64,000 bases of DNA from Cerrena zonata (taxonomy: Eukaryota > Basidiomycota > Agaricomycetes > Polyporales > Cerrenaceae). Within the stretch, counting starts at the first letter, position 1. Each line of letters begins with the position of its first letter. The stretch covers positions 1 through 64,000 of the forward strand of contig JASBNA010000076.1 in the NCBI GenBank assembly GCA_038087015.1, written 5' to 3'. Positions 39,370 to 49,809 of the stretch are shown piece by piece. The notes beneath the pieces were generated by a model. That model was not told the DNA's origin. It saw nothing but the letters and a program-made list of their open reading frames with translations, and searched no databases. Made by a program: the position numbers and the translations under genes.

Positions 39370-39520
39370 ATCTGACTGTAGGTATACGGTTTTAGGTATA
39401 TGTATATTCATGTATGTAAGAATTGTGTGTGAGCGTTATATGTAAGCGTTGTATCGTAAGCTTTGTATGCGTAGACGTTGTATTTACGTGTGTAGGCGTA
39501 TTTACGTATGCGTAGAGTGG
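39370..39520. repeat. GT-rich degenerate repeat with TACGTATGCG/GTAAGCGTTGTAT units
   Basis: The plus strand is poor in C and rich in G and T, with repeated GTATGTAAG, AAGCGTTGTAT, TATGCGTAGACGTTGTAT and TTACGTATGCGTAGA. The units are diverged and unevenly spaced. Confidence 0.5.
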
Positions 39521-39662
39521 GTCTGTATTCACATGTTACATCCGTTCCACTTATATCTAGGGGAATAGATGTAGTTGTTTGTAGATGTATTTGCAACCAT
39601 CAGGTGCGAAGTCAGATTTATATCCACAGATATAAAGGATCAACTTCTTATAGACCAATGCT

Positions 39663-40052
39663 ATGGATGATATCTACCAGAAATACACCATTCTAAATAC
39701 CTCTAATGAATACTTGCTCTTTTTCACTAACAATTTCAATGATATAACTTACAAAAAAAGCGATATAAATTATGATAATATAAACGAATCAAAAGAAAAT
39801 TCAGTCAATTCGATTATTTTCAATAGGAAAATTGAAAAACTCTTACCCACGACCCACCGATCAATATTGAAGAACAAAGTCAATGAAAATTTGGATTATG
39901 AATTGTCTGGGTCCAAAAATTTGGACTCGGTCGAGTTTGAGGATTTCTACTCGAATTTTAAAAATAACGAATTATTGAAATTGAATCAAGAACCTCTCCT
40001 AAATAATCTAAGACTGATTCAATTGGAAAATTATTATAATTGTGTCATTTGA
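39663..40052 (+). CDS. Orphan protein, 129 aa
   Basis: An ATG-started frame encodes an acidic, Asn-rich hydrophilic protein (start MDDIYQKYTILNTSNEYLLF; end LRLIQLENYYNCVI). No domain, signal peptide or membrane segment is evident. It is followed by a (TA)13 run. Codon use is similar to neighbours, but AT-richness makes this weak evidence. Confidence 0.45.
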   Translation: MDDIYQKYTILNTSNEYLLFFTNNFNDITYKKSDINYDNINESKENSVNSIIFNRKIEKLLPTTHRSILKNKVNENLDYELSGSKNLDSVEFEDFYSNFKNNELLKLNQEPLLNNLRLIQLENYYNCVI

Positions 40053-40054
40053 CC

Positions 40055-40081
40055 TATATATATATATATATATATATATAT
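40055..40081. repeat. (TA)13 microsatellite
   Basis: A perfect dinucleotide run of about 27 bases directly after the stop codon of the orphan at 39663. Confidence 0.9.
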
Positions 40082-40189
40082 GTAAGCATGATTTTTGCAA
40101 TTTTTTGTAGAAGTGTTCTGCTATTATGATTACTGCAAAAAAAAATTATGCTATCAAAATGTATAAAGCGGTTGCGATAACTCTCATTC

Positions 40190-40723
40190 ATGGGGTTCAA
40201 ACCAACAATGAATTGGGAGTTTGATTTTGATCTTCTTGATCATCATACTTATGATTATCAAGATATATTCGATGACCTATTTGTTTATGATTTGAATGAA
40301 ATTTCTCAAATATCATCATATTCAACTAGTTCAAATACTTCGAAAGAATCTTCAGTAAAACCTCAAGATAATACAATCAAATTACAATTGAATTCAAAAG
40401 TGTATTCTAATCCAAAAGAGATCTCCCAACAAATATTGAAAACCGTCGATGATGAATTCAATCTTGAAGCAAAATATAACTCAGTTTATAAGAATTCAAA
40501 CTTACAATTAAATTTTAAAAAAATTAAAAAAAGAAGAGACCCATTAAAAGATGAAAATATTTGGCAGCCAGAATCAATTTATAAAGCTTATACTAATAAA
40601 AAACCTCATTATTTCGATAAATCAGATTATCCTGATAATATTCCTAATTCTTCTTGTTTTGGTAGAATAAATATGAGAATAAAAGGTGCTTGGACTAGAA
40701 ATAAATATGCAAATGTTTATTAA
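40190..40723 (+). CDS. Orphan protein with a conserved-looking C-terminus, 177 aa
   Basis: The frame starts MGFKPTMNWEFDFDLLDHHT; a second ATG at 40208 (MNWEFDF) is equally possible. The N-terminal 60 residues are acidic and Ser-rich. The C-terminal 70 residues are denser in aromatic, basic and Gly residues: RRDPLKDENIWQPESIYKAY, then SCFGRINMRIKGAWTRNKYA. This looks like a folded or binding module. I do not recognise the family. The 3' end is 12 bases from the convergent permease gene. Confidence 0.6.
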   Translation: MGFKPTMNWEFDFDLLDHHTYDYQDIFDDLFVYDLNEISQISSYSTSSNTSKESSVKPQDNTIKLQLNSKVYSNPKEISQQILKTVDDEFNLEAKYNSVYKNSNLQLNFKKIKKRRDPLKDENIWQPESIYKAYTNKKPHYFDKSDYPDNIPNSSCFGRINMRIKGAWTRNKYANVY

Positions 40724-40735
40724 GAAAAGTTTAAA

Positions 40736-42492
40736 TTAGGTTAGTTTTTTATATATTCTATAAATAAATGATTTTGTTGCAAGATATTCTCGTTCTTCTG
40801 CTTCTTCTTGTTGAAGTAAATCAATATCAACTTCGAGTCTACCAGTGTCTAAATCAATATCTTTTGATCTTATGAATAATCTCCAATCTTTTTAACAACC
40901 ATATAAATAAACCAGTTAAATAATAAAACTGGCATACCTAAATATGAAAGGAAAAAATCATAAGCATTTGGTTTACCTCCAATTGGGAATAATGCAATCC
41001 AAAATTGTGCAACCAAAACTAATGCATTAATTATAAATCCGTAATATGACCCCCATATTCCTGATTGTGCTTTAAATGATAACTCTGAAAGCGATCTATT
41101 TTGTACTTTCATTGCTTTTCTAAATCTAATATGACTTGCATTAATTGACATCCAAGTGAAAATTGATGATAATCCTGATAATGCCATTAACCAATTGAAA
41201 ACATCAGTTTGTTTATCTGAGGTTGCTATAAATGCTAATAATGCAAAGGTATTTGTTAATAAAATTGCAAAAAGTGGTCTTCCCTTTCTATCAACGTATG
41301 CTCCCCATTTCCAAAACATTCCTTGTTCTGCTAATGATGCTAAACTTCTACTAGTAGCATAAACTGATGCATTACCAACCGATAAAACGGCAATTAAAAT
41401 AACGGCGTTAATAACACTTGGTAACCCTTTAACACCCCCATTAACAATGGCAACAACAAAGGGTGATGCCGATGCATCAACACTTGAAGATCCAAGTAAC
41501 CTTTTATCATTATATGGAATTAAACATGCAATAATAGTTAAAGTACCAACATAAAAAATTGTAATTCTCCAAAAAACTTGTTTGATGGCTTTACCAATTG
41601 ATTTACTGGGATTAGTTGCTTCTGCAGCACCCAAGGCTAACATTTCGGTACCACCAAATGAAAAAGCTGCAGTGACAAATACTGAACAAACACCTTTAAA
41701 CCCATTGGCAAATGGACCAGGATTTCTCCAATATTTCCCACCAATGAATTCATGATTTGGACCACCACCACAAACTAAAACAATTCCCAAGATAATAAAT
41801 CCAATAACCGTAATCACTTTGATTAAACAAAAAATAAATTCTGCTTCACCATACCATCTAACACCTAATAATGTTATTATTAAAACAGTTACCCAAAATA
41901 TGGCAACAAAAATATCAGGGTTTAAACTACTATTCCAATATTTAATAGTTAAAGAAGCAGCAACAAGTTCAACAACTTCTAAAACTAAAAATTGTAAAAA
42001 ATAATTATATCCAATGGCACATCCTATACTTGGAGCCAAAAAACGACTAGCATAAATATTAAAAGACCCACTGATTGGGAATGCAATTGCTAATTCTCCC
42101 ACTCCTTGCATAGTAGCATATATGGCAGTTGCTATTATAACCCAGGCAATAACGATCCCTCCTGGACCCCCAGTGCTTAAAGATTCACCCAGACCAACAA
42201 ATAACCCGGTACCAATAGAAGAACCTAATGCAATCATATTTAAATGACGTCCTTTTAAATCTCTTTTCAATTGAGAATTCGATGCATTAACGGCTGCTCT
42301 TTGAACATCATCCATTTCTTCATATTCCTTTTCGCTAACATGGGCACTAGTTAAAGTTTCTTCCCGAAGAGCTGGTTTAAAAGAATCTCTAAATGAATGC
42401 CATATATTGGAACTACCTGCTTGGGTAGATCCACTTCTTATCTGATCCATTTCAGAAAAGCTTTCTGCTTTTTCTTTAGGTATACTGGACAT
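40736..42492 (-). CDS. Amino-acid permease (AAT/Gap1-like family), one -1 frameshift near the C-terminus
   Basis: Plasma-membrane amino-acid/H+ symporter of the yeast APC branch. It has a hydrophilic N-terminus, then [20 protein letters not shown] and the first helix, [20 protein letters not shown], and about twelve helices in all. The helices are complete, but the open frame stops at 40870 after VVKKIGDYS. In the next frame the usual tail continues ([16 protein letters not shown]) to a stop at 40736-40738. One base missing near 40887 explains the break. Rejoined length is about 584 residues. Substrate range is not assignable; the helix-1 sequence is closest to general permeases. The cytosolic tail normally carries trafficking signals. 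Confidence 0.9.
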
Positions 42493-43487
42493 TATAATTT
42501 AAATATAGATAAAGAATAGATAAAAGATAAAGAGAAAAGGGAATAAAACTTTACATATATAAAGAAATTTTTCATCTTCCTACTAAAACTACTAGCGAGT
42601 CATATTCAGAATATGTTAAAAAGAGAAAAGAAAAGATTCAAACAGCAGGTGAATCTTATATATAATCTCAAGGCAACTTTGCAAATGATGAGTCACATTT
42701 GCTTCTTTCTTATAGAGCTCTACTACTATACCAGAGCTTTTGGAAGCTAACACCGGAGTTCTGACAGAAAGCCGTTGTGGTTGCAAGTCGTGTGTTTGGG
42801 GACAAGTCCCTTTTCAGTAGGTTTTCTTTCTTTTTGCGCTTATTTTGCCGATTTATTTTGCCTTGTGCGATGAGATGCCTTTTGGAAATGGCAACTGATG
42901 CAACCTCCAGTGGTTTTATACGGACACCTGATGTGTTTGTGCTGATTTATTCCTTTTGCCTACGGTTGTATTGATCGTAGTCAGTCACCTTGTGGTAAGA
43001 GGTGTTTTGAGGGATTGTCTACTTAGTGGTTTACTAAGTGATAGTCTAGGGTTAGTACTATTGTACGGTGTTTGCTTAATGTACTTTGTGAAATTGTAGT
43101 GTCTCAAATTATAAGATCCATGATTAGATCTAATTAAGCATAACCTTTTAAACTGTTATTTAGTTGATCTTGTTTTGTTTTCAATGAAATAATATGGTAT
43201 GGGTATCCAGAGATGGTATAAAGACATAATATTCGTCCATGGGATATGATGTTGATATTATATAATATTATTACTCAATGACATTGAATATCGATATGAT
43301 GTTATCTAATCATGTTATGTAACGATGCTATTTAATGATGCTAGGTAAGGATATGTGTTATAGTTGCAACTATTTCTGGACGTGCACATACCATTTCCAA
43401 AACACCCACACACCAGCTAATTATTCCACAGAAGAATTTACTCAAGGTTAATTCGACCAAAGTGATTAATCAAGGATAACCCTGAAA
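42493..43487. other. Divergent promoter region of the permease and CSN2
   Basis: This 995-base region shows GATATGATGTT-like repeats at about 43240-43330, close to CSN2, and several GATA/TATC sequences, as expected for nitrogen-regulated promoters. A 65-codon frame at 42777 has no support. No RNA gene is seen. Confidence 0.5.
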
Positions 43488-45371
43488 ATGTCAGACGAAG
43501 ATGCATACCTGTCTGAAGAATCTTATGAATTCGAATTTGAAGATGACGAAGATGAAGTTCAAGAAGAAAATTTGGAGGAAGATCAATTAGAAAATAAGTA
43601 TTATAATGCAAAAAGTTTAAAAGATGATTCTCCATTGAAAGCAATTGAAGAATTGCAATCAATTGCAATTCTTAAGGATTCAAATTATGATGAAGATAAT
43701 ATAGAATGGATCTTTAAATCTCTCAAACAAATCATCAAGATCAATTATAATATTAATAATTATTCTAATGCCCTTGAGAATTTAGAAAAATTAATTGAGT
43801 TTATTCCAAAAGTAAGTAAGAATTATGCTGAAGAATCAATAAGTAGAATCTTAAACAATTATTCTAATTGCAATAATTCTGCTTTTGTAAATCAGTTATA
43901 TGATATCATATTAAATTTTTTAAATGATTCAACTCTTGGTGGTAATAATGATCGTCTTTGGTTAAAAATTAATATGAATAGATTATCAAATTACTTAGAG
44001 TTAAAAGATTTCAATCATGGATTAAATCTTTTAAATTCAATCAATTCAAGATTAGAACAATCTTCTGAAACGACCAAAAATTCTTTTGCTTTAGAACTTA
44101 TCGCTGCTGAAATTGAACTCTATTCAAATCAACCTCAAATAAATTTGAAAAAACTCAATCAATTATATTCTAAGAGCTTGAATATTACTAGTGCGGTAAC
44201 TCATCCTCGAATCATGGGTATAATTAGAGAATGTGGTGCTAAAGTTCATTTTTATAGAGGCAATTTTGAAAAGGCAAGAATCGATTTTTATGAATGTTTT
44301 AAAAATTATGATGAAGCTGGTTCTCCATCGAAAAAATTAATTTTAAAATATTTAAGTCTATGTTCAGTATTAACTGAAAACGAAGTTAATCCTTTTGAAT
44401 CTCAAGAAACTCAAACTTATTCTCAATTACCAGAATATTCTAATCTAATTCGATTACTTAAAGCTTATGATGATCTGAATTTAGCTAAATTCAATCAAAT
44501 TCATGATATAATGATTAAAGATCGTGATGAACTTGTGGACGATGAAATCTTCATCCATGCCTCTAAAAAAATTCAGCAAAATTTAATTTCAAAGATTATT
44601 TTAAATCATTTCAAATCTTACAGTTCTATAAGTTTCCAGTTTTTAATGAGCAAATTAAATCTATCTGAAGATGAATTGGAAAATAAAATTATTCTTTTGG
44701 CAAACTTAGGTAAACTTCCAAACGTTCAAGTCAATTACATTGACAAGGTTATTGATATTAAACAATCGTCTACAAAATCAATTATCCCCAAATCCCTTGA
44801 TTCAAATCAAGTTTACGAAAATATAATATCTTTAGATAAATTGAATTTTAGTAAACATAAAGATTTGGCTGCTGAAAAACAAGATGTCTATATGGATATT
44901 GATTCTGATGAAAGCCCTCATTTGAAATCTTCCATCTTTGGTCAGGATAATCAGAATATCTCCAATAACAATGTTGGTGTTCCCATAATACAAAAATTCT
45001 TGAATAGAAATGGGGCAGTTAATCAATCTCAAACGATAACTAATATTGATCATTGGTTAATGTATTTAAATAGAGCCATACCGGTCAAAGCCAACACAGA
45101 ATTAAGTCAAAAAGATCAAATCTTTTCTGAACAAAGAGCTGAAAGCAATGTCTTAAAACAATCATCCAATGATATGACTATAGATAATCAATTATCAGAT
45201 CAGAATACTAATGCCGGTATTTTAGGCTCAGCAATTACTATTCCAACCGAACTCGAGAATGATGATGATGACAATAATGAGGAGCTTACAAGTATTGATA
45301 AGGCCGACCTATTGAAAATCTGGTGTAAAGAAATAAGGGTTCATCGTCAAAGACTAGCACTGGATCAATAA
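43488..45371 (+). CDS. CSN2: COP9 signalosome subunit 2 (Csn2), with C-terminal extension
   Basis: This 627-residue protein aligns with metazoan Csn2 from the acidic N-terminus on: LENKYYNAKSLKDDSPLKAI, then WIFKSLKQIIKINYN, then NDRLWLKINMNRLSNYLEL. The hallmark RIMGIIRECGAKVHFYRGNF and DFYECFKNYDEAGSPSKKLI and NPFESQE follow, with a PCI region at about 310-420. The C-terminal helix IDHWLMYLNRAI matches the bundle helix of Csn2. An insert of about 75 residues before it and about 90 residues after it are extra (human Csn2 is 443 residues). The COP9 signalosome removes Nedd8/Rub1 from cullins. S. cerevisiae has only a reduced form, so a canonical subunit is informative. Confidence 0.92.
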   Translation: MSDEDAYLSEESYEFEFEDDEDEVQEENLEEDQLENKYYNAKSLKDDSPLKAIEELQSIAILKDSNYDEDNIEWIFKSLKQIIKINYNINNYSNALENLEKLIEFIPKVSKNYAEESISRILNNYSNCNNSAFVNQLYDIILNFLNDSTLGGNNDRLWLKINMNRLSNYLELKDFNHGLNLLNSINSRLEQSSETTKNSFALELIAAEIELYSNQPQINLKKLNQLYSKSLNITSAVTHPRIMGIIRECGAKVHFYRGNFEKARIDFYECFKNYDEAGSPSKKLILKYLSLCSVLTENEVNPFESQETQTYSQLPEYSNLIRLLKAYDDLNLAKFNQIHDIMIKDRDELVDDEIFIHASKKIQQNLISKIILNHFKSYSSISFQFLMSKLNLSEDELENKIILLANLGKLPNVQVNYIDKVIDIKQSSTKSIIPKSLDSNQVYENIISLDKLNFSKHKDLAAEKQDVYMDIDSDESPHLKSSIFGQDNQNISNNNVGVPIIQKFLNRNGAVNQSQTITNIDHWLMYLNRAIPVKANTELSQKDQIFSEQRAESNVLKQSSNDMTIDNQLSDQNTNAGILGSAITIPTELENDDDDNNEELTSIDKADLLKIWCKEIRVHRQRLALDQ

Positions 45372-46050
45372 AGAGTAATTCAAAGAACGACTGTAAATCA
45401 TATACTGGATGCTTTTTTTTTTTTTTTTTTGGTTTTTTTTTGGCTACGCGCAGAGTATAAATTTGATATCTTCAGCTTAAAAAAAAATTGTATTACCTTC
45501 AGTCTTCTTTAACTAAAATAGTTTAAGTGTATGTATTAGCTACTTGAATTCTAGTTGATGCAATTCTCAAATGATTAGAATTAATATGCGTTATCGTCAT
45601 GATTGTTCCACTTTTACAATGTCTTCGGGGCAATTTGAAATAAACTAACACCTACATGAAGAGATGCATCAATGCTTTCAATTTTTATTTACTGGATCAT
45701 AATACTAACTGAGTTTAAGATAGAAATGGTATTCTAACTTATTGGAAAACTTATACTCTCCCAAGATGAAATTTCAAACTCCACTCTTGTAACGTTATAT
45801 CTTTGTAGAAGTACTTCCTGTAGCTAGACATTCCCAAGCGTCGAAGTGGACTGCGAGTTCTGTGCGAGCCTGGAAAGGGTAGTAATCGAATCATAATGTA
45901 CATGTGTGGTATTTGGTTACACGTTTCACTCGAACAGAATCTCCAAAACTAGTTCTAAGACTGATATAACCGAAGCATCTAATAGTTGGGGTTATCTGCT
46001 CTTTTTTCGCTGGCGATTTTGAAAAAAAAAGGCTAAGTTGCAAAAAGAAA
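45372..46050. other. Intergenic, T-rich start
   Basis: A poly-T tract (45414-45431) follows CSN2. The rest is AT-rich without a frame. GTATGT at 45529 and TACTAAC at 45703 are spaced like intron signals but no coding exon flanks them. Confidence 0.5.
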
Positions 46051-46124
46051 TGATTTTGCCCAGGATCGAACTGGGGACGTTCTGCGTGTTAAGCAGATGC
46101 CATAACCAACTAGACCACAAAACC
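46051..46124 (-). tRNA. tRNA-Val (AAC)
   Basis: The minus strand reads GGTTTTGTGGTCTAGTTGG at the 5' end, anticodon stem TCTGC/GCAGA with loop TTAACAC (anticodon AAC), and T-arm CCCAGTTCGATCCTGGG. The acceptor pairs GGTTTTG with CAAAATC, with discriminator A. It has no intron, is 74 bases, and is nearly identical to S. cerevisiae tRNA-Val(AAC). Confidence 0.97.
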
Positions 46125-46404
46125 TATTTCTTGTTTGACATATACCTACCGGATTACCTCATCAAGAAACACGTCTTTATAAGTGAAACTTAATGTGCTT
46201 TTTTTCAATCTGTAATAATTGATATTCGAAGTTCTTTAATCTCTCTTGTCTTAAGTTTATGTCATTTTGACTCTTCTTGTTGCTTTGAATCTCTGTATTT
46301 AGTTTTGTATGGCCATAAAACAGGTTTTCAATTTTTGATATTTTTTCATTTTGTCTGGAAAAGTCCGCAGCGAATAAAGGCACCCCGATTTAGCGTTTGC
46401 ACAA

Positions 46405-46476
46405 GCTCGTATGGCGCAGTGGTAGCGCAGTAGATTGCAAATCTATTGGTCCTTAGTTCGAACCTGAGTGCGAGCT
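46405..46476 (+). tRNA. tRNA-Cys (GCA)
   Basis: The gene starts GCTCGTATGGCGCAGTGGTA and ends TGCGAGCT, with anticodon loop TTGCAAA (anticodon GCA) and T-loop TTCGAAC. Acceptor GCTCGTA pairs loosely and then fully with TGCGAGC. It is 72 bases, without intron, and very close to S. cerevisiae tRNA-Cys. A T10 run follows within a few bases and can terminate RNA polymerase III. Confidence 0.97.
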
Positions 46477-46742
46477 TTGCTTTTTTTTTTATTCTGCTTC
46501 GAAGTTCATTCTGCATGGCATTAAAGGCCTGCAAGACGTTCTACAATCTGATGAAATTATTTTCAAATGTATTTAATTATTGTCTTTTTATTTTCAGAAA
46601 TAGAAGTGGATGGAGGTCTAAAGAGAAGTTATTTTAGAAGAAAAGAATATAGGGAAAAGACGGACAAGAATTGAAAAAGCTGATGAGTCAACCAATTAAA
46701 AAACCACACAAGTATGTTCTGGATACTAATATTTAGGATATA

Positions 46743-47867
46743 CTAAATGATTTCAGAATCATATAAGACGAAAGGTTCGTAATCAGTATCAACCAAAGAA
46801 GCATATTCATGAAGATTACTTTTATTAGAGAATCCATCTCCACCTAAGTAACCGAATTTTTCAATTAATTCTTTTTTAGTTTTATCGAAATTTTTCAAAC
46901 CCGAATCAGTGAATTTAATTAAAAAGGCATCGAACTGAGGAGGTAAACCATATCTTAAAACTGATTCGACATATATTCTAATTGATTTTATATGAAACCA
47001 AGCGGTATAAATTTCTGAATATGCAGTTTTTGCTAAACGAAGTAAATCATTTCTTGATTTTGATTCAGTAGCTTTAGTTAAATCAAATTCTTTTCTTAAA
47101 TTATTGAGAGTTTCTTCAGAATAAGTGAAATCAGTACGAGGATGCCATTTATGTTCTCTTGAAGCAGTTATAAAATCTTGCTGATATTTTTTAAATAAAG
47201 TAACTGTAAATAAAGAAAATTCTGAATCTTTTGCAATTTCATTTGCAGATCTTGGAATAATAAATTCAGTTAATGTTTCATAAGAATTTTTAAAATCTCC
47301 AATTAAATTTTTAGGAACAGCAATTAAAATTGTAGTTAAATGTTCTGAATCTAATACAAAATGTTCTGGCTTAACAATCTCATGCAATGATTTAATTGAT
47401 AAATCTCCATTTTTCTTTCTATCTGCTGCTAAAAAATTTGATTTTGCATTTTGATACTGTTGATAACTAGCACGAACATCATTATCCAAAGTAAGCGCTT
47501 CATCAGAAATAACCTTCAGTAATTCACTTATTGGCTTGTCTAATCTATATTTTGATGAATTCCATTGAAATGATTCAGTATAATTTATAACTGGTTTATT
47601 ATTAACCAATCTATACGATGATGAACTATTCTCATTAACTGAATCTAATACATCAACTACTTTAGACACTGAGGTGCCTAATTGTTGATCTAACTTAGCC
47701 AATTCTTCACTCTGTTGAACTAATGAATCTAAAGTTCCAATTTGAAAATCTGGTAATTTAAATTGGGATATTGGACATTTCCCCCCATTTAAGGATCTTT
47801 CTAACCATGTTTTTGCATCAGTCGATTGTGGCAACGACACAACAAGATATTTAGCCAATGGATCCAT
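46743..47867 (-). CDS. VMA5: V-type H+-ATPase subunit C (V1 sector)
   Basis: This 374-residue protein (S. cerevisiae 392) has the Vma5 start YLVVSLPQSTDAKTWLERSL and KLPDFQIGTLDSLVQQSEEL. It ends with the foot-domain segments YTAWFHIKSIRIYVESVLRY and GLPPQFDAFLIKF. Subunit C clamps the stator and releases on glucose loss during reversible V1-Vo disassembly at the vacuole. The frame is intact, and the start is divergent from RRP14. Confidence 0.96.
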   Translation of the reverse strand: MDPLAKYLVVSLPQSTDAKTWLERSLNGGKCPISQFKLPDFQIGTLDSLVQQSEELAKLDQQLGTSVSKVVDVLDSVNENSSSSYRLVNNKPVINYTESFQWNSSKYRLDKPISELLKVISDEALTLDNDVRASYQQYQNAKSNFLAADRKKNGDLSIKSLHEIVKPEHFVLDSEHLTTILIAVPKNLIGDFKNSYETLTEFIIPRSANEIAKDSEFSLFTVTLFKKYQQDFITASREHKWHPRTDFTYSEETLNNLRKEFDLTKATESKSRNDLLRLAKTAYSEIYTAWFHIKSIRIYVESVLRYGLPPQFDAFLIKFTDSGLKNFDKTKKELIEKFGYLGGDGFSNKSNLHEYASLVDTDYEPFVLYDSEII

Positions 47868-48338
47868 CTCGCCTACTCGTATTTCAATTGGTTCTTAATT
47901 GATTATAACCTTATCGTTCAATCTTCTTCGCTGGTTCCCTTCCACTTTTTTCCTCTGGAAGAAAACGACGCTATTTCCCGGTGCTTGCTTATGTAATCGC
48001 ACCCTACAAACACCTAATAAGTGATTCCCACGCCAATACTCCTTCAAATCAAGCGATAAAAACCAAAAGTCCACTCCCCAAGCCCAAAATGCCTGGAGTA
48101 AGCAGTCAATAGGACCGTTCCGGCCATAACGCCATAGAATAACTGAATTTTCAGTCAATTTTGTTAAGCAGACTTCGATATCCTGTGTATAGGTGCGATG
48201 TGAAGGGAAAAAAAAAAAAAAAAAAAAAAAAAGAAAAAGAGAAGAAGAGCAGATGAAGAGAATAAACTGATCTCTAGCTTCTTTAAGATTGATACAGGTG
48301 AACTTCTATAGACTGGTACTCGAAGAAATAGCAAAGAA
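47868..48338. other. Divergent promoter region of VMA5 and RRP14
   Basis: This 471-base region contains a long A run (about 48208-48232). An 87-codon frame on the minus strand (47895-48158) lacks any family feature. No RNA gene is seen. Confidence 0.55.
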
Positions 48339-49809
48339 ATGAGTAATTCGCTAGAAGTATGTATTGAAAGCAAAGAAGAACCCGTGAGGGAGGATCATTA
48401 CTAACCAGGCAATTAGGAACGTCTTAAGTCCCATTCCAGTGCATTTGATGGATTATTATCTTTGATTCCAGCCAAGTATTACTATGACGAAGCCACACAG
48501 GACCAATGGCAGCAGAAGAAGAAGCTGAAGAAAGAGTTGCAGCAGAATAAGAGGGCAAAGTTGAATCCAGATTCCAAAGACGACGCCGATGATTATGTGA
48601 ATTCGCATGCCAGTGCCAAAGATGTGATGAATAATAAAGCAAAGAATGCCAAGGAGGTGACCATTCCTTCGATGAAGAAGTTTCCCCAGGCAATCATAGA
48701 GAAGGCAGGAAGTGAAGAAGATGACGGCGAAGAAGATGACGATGAAAAAGATGACGATGAAAAGAGGAAGATGAAAAAGATGTAAAAGATGAAAAAGATG
48801 AAAAAGATGAAAAAGATGAAAAAGATGATGAAAAGAAGAAGAACAAAAGTTTGATGACTCGTTGATAAAAGAACAATCGCTTGTGTTCGACGACGAAGGA
48901 AATGAAATAACATCTGATAAAAAGGAAGGAGATTTCGCTAAACAAAAAAAGAATAAGAAGGAATTGTCACCTGAAGAAAAACAAGCTAAGAATGAGAAAC
49001 TACTCAAGTTAAGGGAAAAATTATCGTCCAAAATAAACACCTTAAGAGAGAAAAGAAAGGCCCCCGGAACTAAGAACGGAGGAGCCGTAAAGTCAAGAGA
49101 TCAAATATTAGAAGAACGTAAGCGAAAGGAAGAAATTAGAAAACAGGAAAAATTGAAAAGAAAACATGAAGAGGTTGAAGCTGATTCTGACTCTGAATCT
49201 GAGGATGAAGATGAAGTTAATAACGAAGGTAATAAAAAACCAGAAAATGAGGATTCATTGTTATTTGGAAATATAGTATTTCAAGACGGTAGTAGAGTTA
49301 CCTCTGATTTGAATAGACTTCGTGATTCTGCAGATAAAAAGAAAATGAAGGGACCGGCTAATAGAGATTTAAAAGCACATCTAACTAAATTAGAACAAAA
49401 GAAACGTAAATTTGCCCAATTATCTCCCGAAGAACAATTAAAACAAAAGGAAAAAGATCAATGGCAAAGAGTTATGTCTCAAGCTGAAGGTATAAAATTA
49501 AAAGATGATGAAAAATTATTAAGAAAGGCAATTAAAAGAAAAGAAAAACAAAAATTAAGAAGTGAAATCGAATGGAAAGATAGAAAACAGGTGGTTAAGG
49601 ATACTGTTGCCGCTAGAGCTAAGAGAAGAGAAGAAAATTTGAAATCTAGAAAAGATAATAAAGGTAAAAGAGGTAAGAAAAACCAAACTCCAAAATTAAG
49701 AAAATTCACCGGTACTATTAATAAAAAGGCTGCAAAGAATACTAAAAATAATAAAAAGAGAGCCGGTTTTGAAGGAAGTGCTAAATCAAAGGGTAAAGGA
49801 AGTAAATAG
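48339..49809 (+). CDS. RRP14: Ribosome biogenesis protein Rrp14 (SURF6 family), one intron, two -1 frameshifts
   Basis: Exon 1 (48339-48356) encodes MSNSLE. Exon 2 starts at 48417 with ERLKSHSSAFDGLLSLIPAK, the conserved Rrp14 N-terminus. A Lys/Glu/Asp-rich body and the SURF6 domain follow (LFGNIVFQDGSRVTSDLN, AHLTKLEQKKRKFAQLSPEE, RRENLKSRKDNKGKRG). The frame shifts in an acidic GATGAAAAA repeat: an A4 run at 48760-48763 and another at 48831-48834 each lack one A relative to the A5 units around them. Fully joined, it is about 470 residues (434 in S. cerevisiae). It is a nucleolar protein for pre-60S and pre-40S assembly and is essential in yeast, so these shifts are likely errors or allele artefacts. 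Confidence 0.9.
48357..48416 (+). other. Spliceosomal intron in RRP14 (60 bases)
   Basis: Donor GTATGT at 48357-48362, branch point TACTAAC at 48399-48405 and acceptor TTAG at 48413-48416. Removal joins MSNSLE to ERLKSHSSAF in frame. A CAG only three bases past the branch point is skipped. Confidence 0.9.
48741..48834 (+). repeat. GATGAAAAA coding tandem repeat
   Basis: A 9-base unit (Asp-Glu-Lys) is repeated with variations inside RRP14. A-run length changes within it cause both frame losses. Confidence 0.8.

Larger units (their letters stand above)
38645..39662. other. Intergenic region with several simple repeats
   Basis: This 1 kb region starts with GATCAAAA and ATATAAAT tandem units (38668-38741). 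A GC-richer part follows (38960-39300) with pyrimidine-rich CAGTTCTT/CAGTTGTT units (39110-39165), then a GT-rich degenerate repeat (39370-39520). It lies upstream of both the SLM gene and the orphan at 39663. No RNA gene is recognised. Confidence 0.55.

Noticed and set aside
45529..45720. GTATGT and TACTAAC spaced like an intron after CSN2
   Set aside because: No ATG-started exon on the left and no coding exon on the right. Both motifs are expected by chance in AT-rich DNA.
47895..48158. 87-codon frame between VMA5 and RRP14
   Set aside because: No recognisable family, and it sits in a short divergent promoter.
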